DNA of 60,000 bases from assembly GCF_037975245.1 (NCBI RefSeq), contig NC_092580.1:18526501-18586500 (forward strand). Reading direction: 5' to 3'. Position 1 is the stretch's first letter; each line of letters starts with the position of its first letter. Both the position numbers and the translations under genes were made by a program. Source of the stretch: Apostichopus japonicus (lineage: Eukaryota; Echinodermata; Holothuroidea; Aspidochirotida; Stichopodidae). A model generated the notes under the pieces. It saw only the letters and a program-made list of their open reading frames with translations, searched no databases and was not told the origin of the DNA. Shown here piece by piece: positions 59,681 through 60,000 of the stretch.

Positions 59681-60000
59681 GGCGTAGGAGCCTAATTTGA
59701 TTTGGGGGAGGGGGGGGGGGGGCTGTAACGACTTGTCGCGCGCTCCGCGCGAGTTCAACATGTTAATGTGCATATCATATAGGCATTCATCGGTTATTAC
59801 ATCACACGCCAATAACATACAATCATTTTCCGTGTTATTACCCTTCCATATTGGTTAGAATTATCAGGGAAGTCGTTACAATAATAATGATAGTAATAAT
59901 AATATAAGTTTAACCATTGAAAAATACATTGCAAATTATTCTTCTTTCAGTAGGTGCCCGAAAAATTCTCAGCATATTGCCCGAATTTTCACCAAAAAAA
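59681..60000. repeat. Dispersed repeat starting GCGTAGGAGCC, cut by window end
   Basis: GGCGTAGGAGCCTAATTTG and a G13 run (59710-59722) resemble the start of the 3549 repeat. The CGCGCGCTCCGCGCG palindrome follows. From 59949 the sequence reads GTAGGTGCCCGAAAAATTCT, then ATATTGCCCGAATTTTCACC, two related GCCCGAA blocks typical of a repetitive element body. It continues past the window. Confidence 0.45.

Noticed and set aside
1-60000. CRISPR arrays, bacterial operons, riboswitches or ribosome-binding sites
   Set aside because: The sequence is animal genomic DNA with introns; the tandem repeats lack the uniform repeat-spacer structure of CRISPR.

Overview
The window is eukaryotic genomic DNA: introns with GT/AG borders, long AT-rich non-coding stretches, mini- and microsatellites, a 5'-truncated LINE, a tRNA-derived SINE and hAT/foldback-type transposons. 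The two protein-coding genes are animal families. The repeat style and gene content suggest a marine deuterostome invertebrate. An echinoderm, possibly a sea cucumber, is my best guess, but the sequence alone does not prove it.

Gene A (+ strand, 3353-23081) is an inter-alpha-trypsin inhibitor heavy chain (ITIH)-like gene. I assembled 13 coding exons by hand. All splice borders are GT/AG, all phases agree, and the sum is 2,682 nt (893 codons plus stop). The protein has a signal peptide, a furin-type RARR site, a VIT domain, a vWA domain with an intact MIDAS, the family-hallmark Asp-Pro-His-Phe site and the ITIH C-terminal domain. Gene B (- strand, 45725 down to 27550) is an adhesion GPCR. Eleven phase-consistent exons encode 846 residues: a C-type lectin-like domain, a hormone-receptor motif, a GAIN domain with a cleavable-looking GPS (HL|T), seven membrane helices and a cytoplasmic tail ending in a class I PDZ-type motif. 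Its signal-peptide exon(s) were not found and must lie above 45725, possibly outside the window. The genes converge tail to tail across about 4.5 kb.

Layout. 1-3352: upstream flank of gene A. 3353-23081: gene A; its introns hold a GC-rich dispersed repeat, a 42-bp minisatellite, a large (ATTC)n tract, a 21-bp TGACGTA-bearing minisatellite and an (ATT)n-like tract. 23082-27549: convergent intergenic DNA with a degenerate GAGTTGCCTAGAGC array. 27550-45725: gene B; its introns hold a SINE, a 41-bp minisatellite of about 20 copies, a small foldback and fossil tandem copies of a hormone-receptor-motif exon. 45726-60000: no confident gene. It contains a complete hAT-type MITE with an 8-bp target duplication, a 109-bp duplication, a CR1/L2-type reverse transcriptase tail, twin palindromes spaced by GATTATAC, and a 289-bp foldback element built of GATATC palindromes.

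Both genes encode secreted or cell-surface proteins. Nothing in the window shows that they act together, and their proximity may be incidental. All calls come from reading the sequence; no database search or transcript evidence was available.
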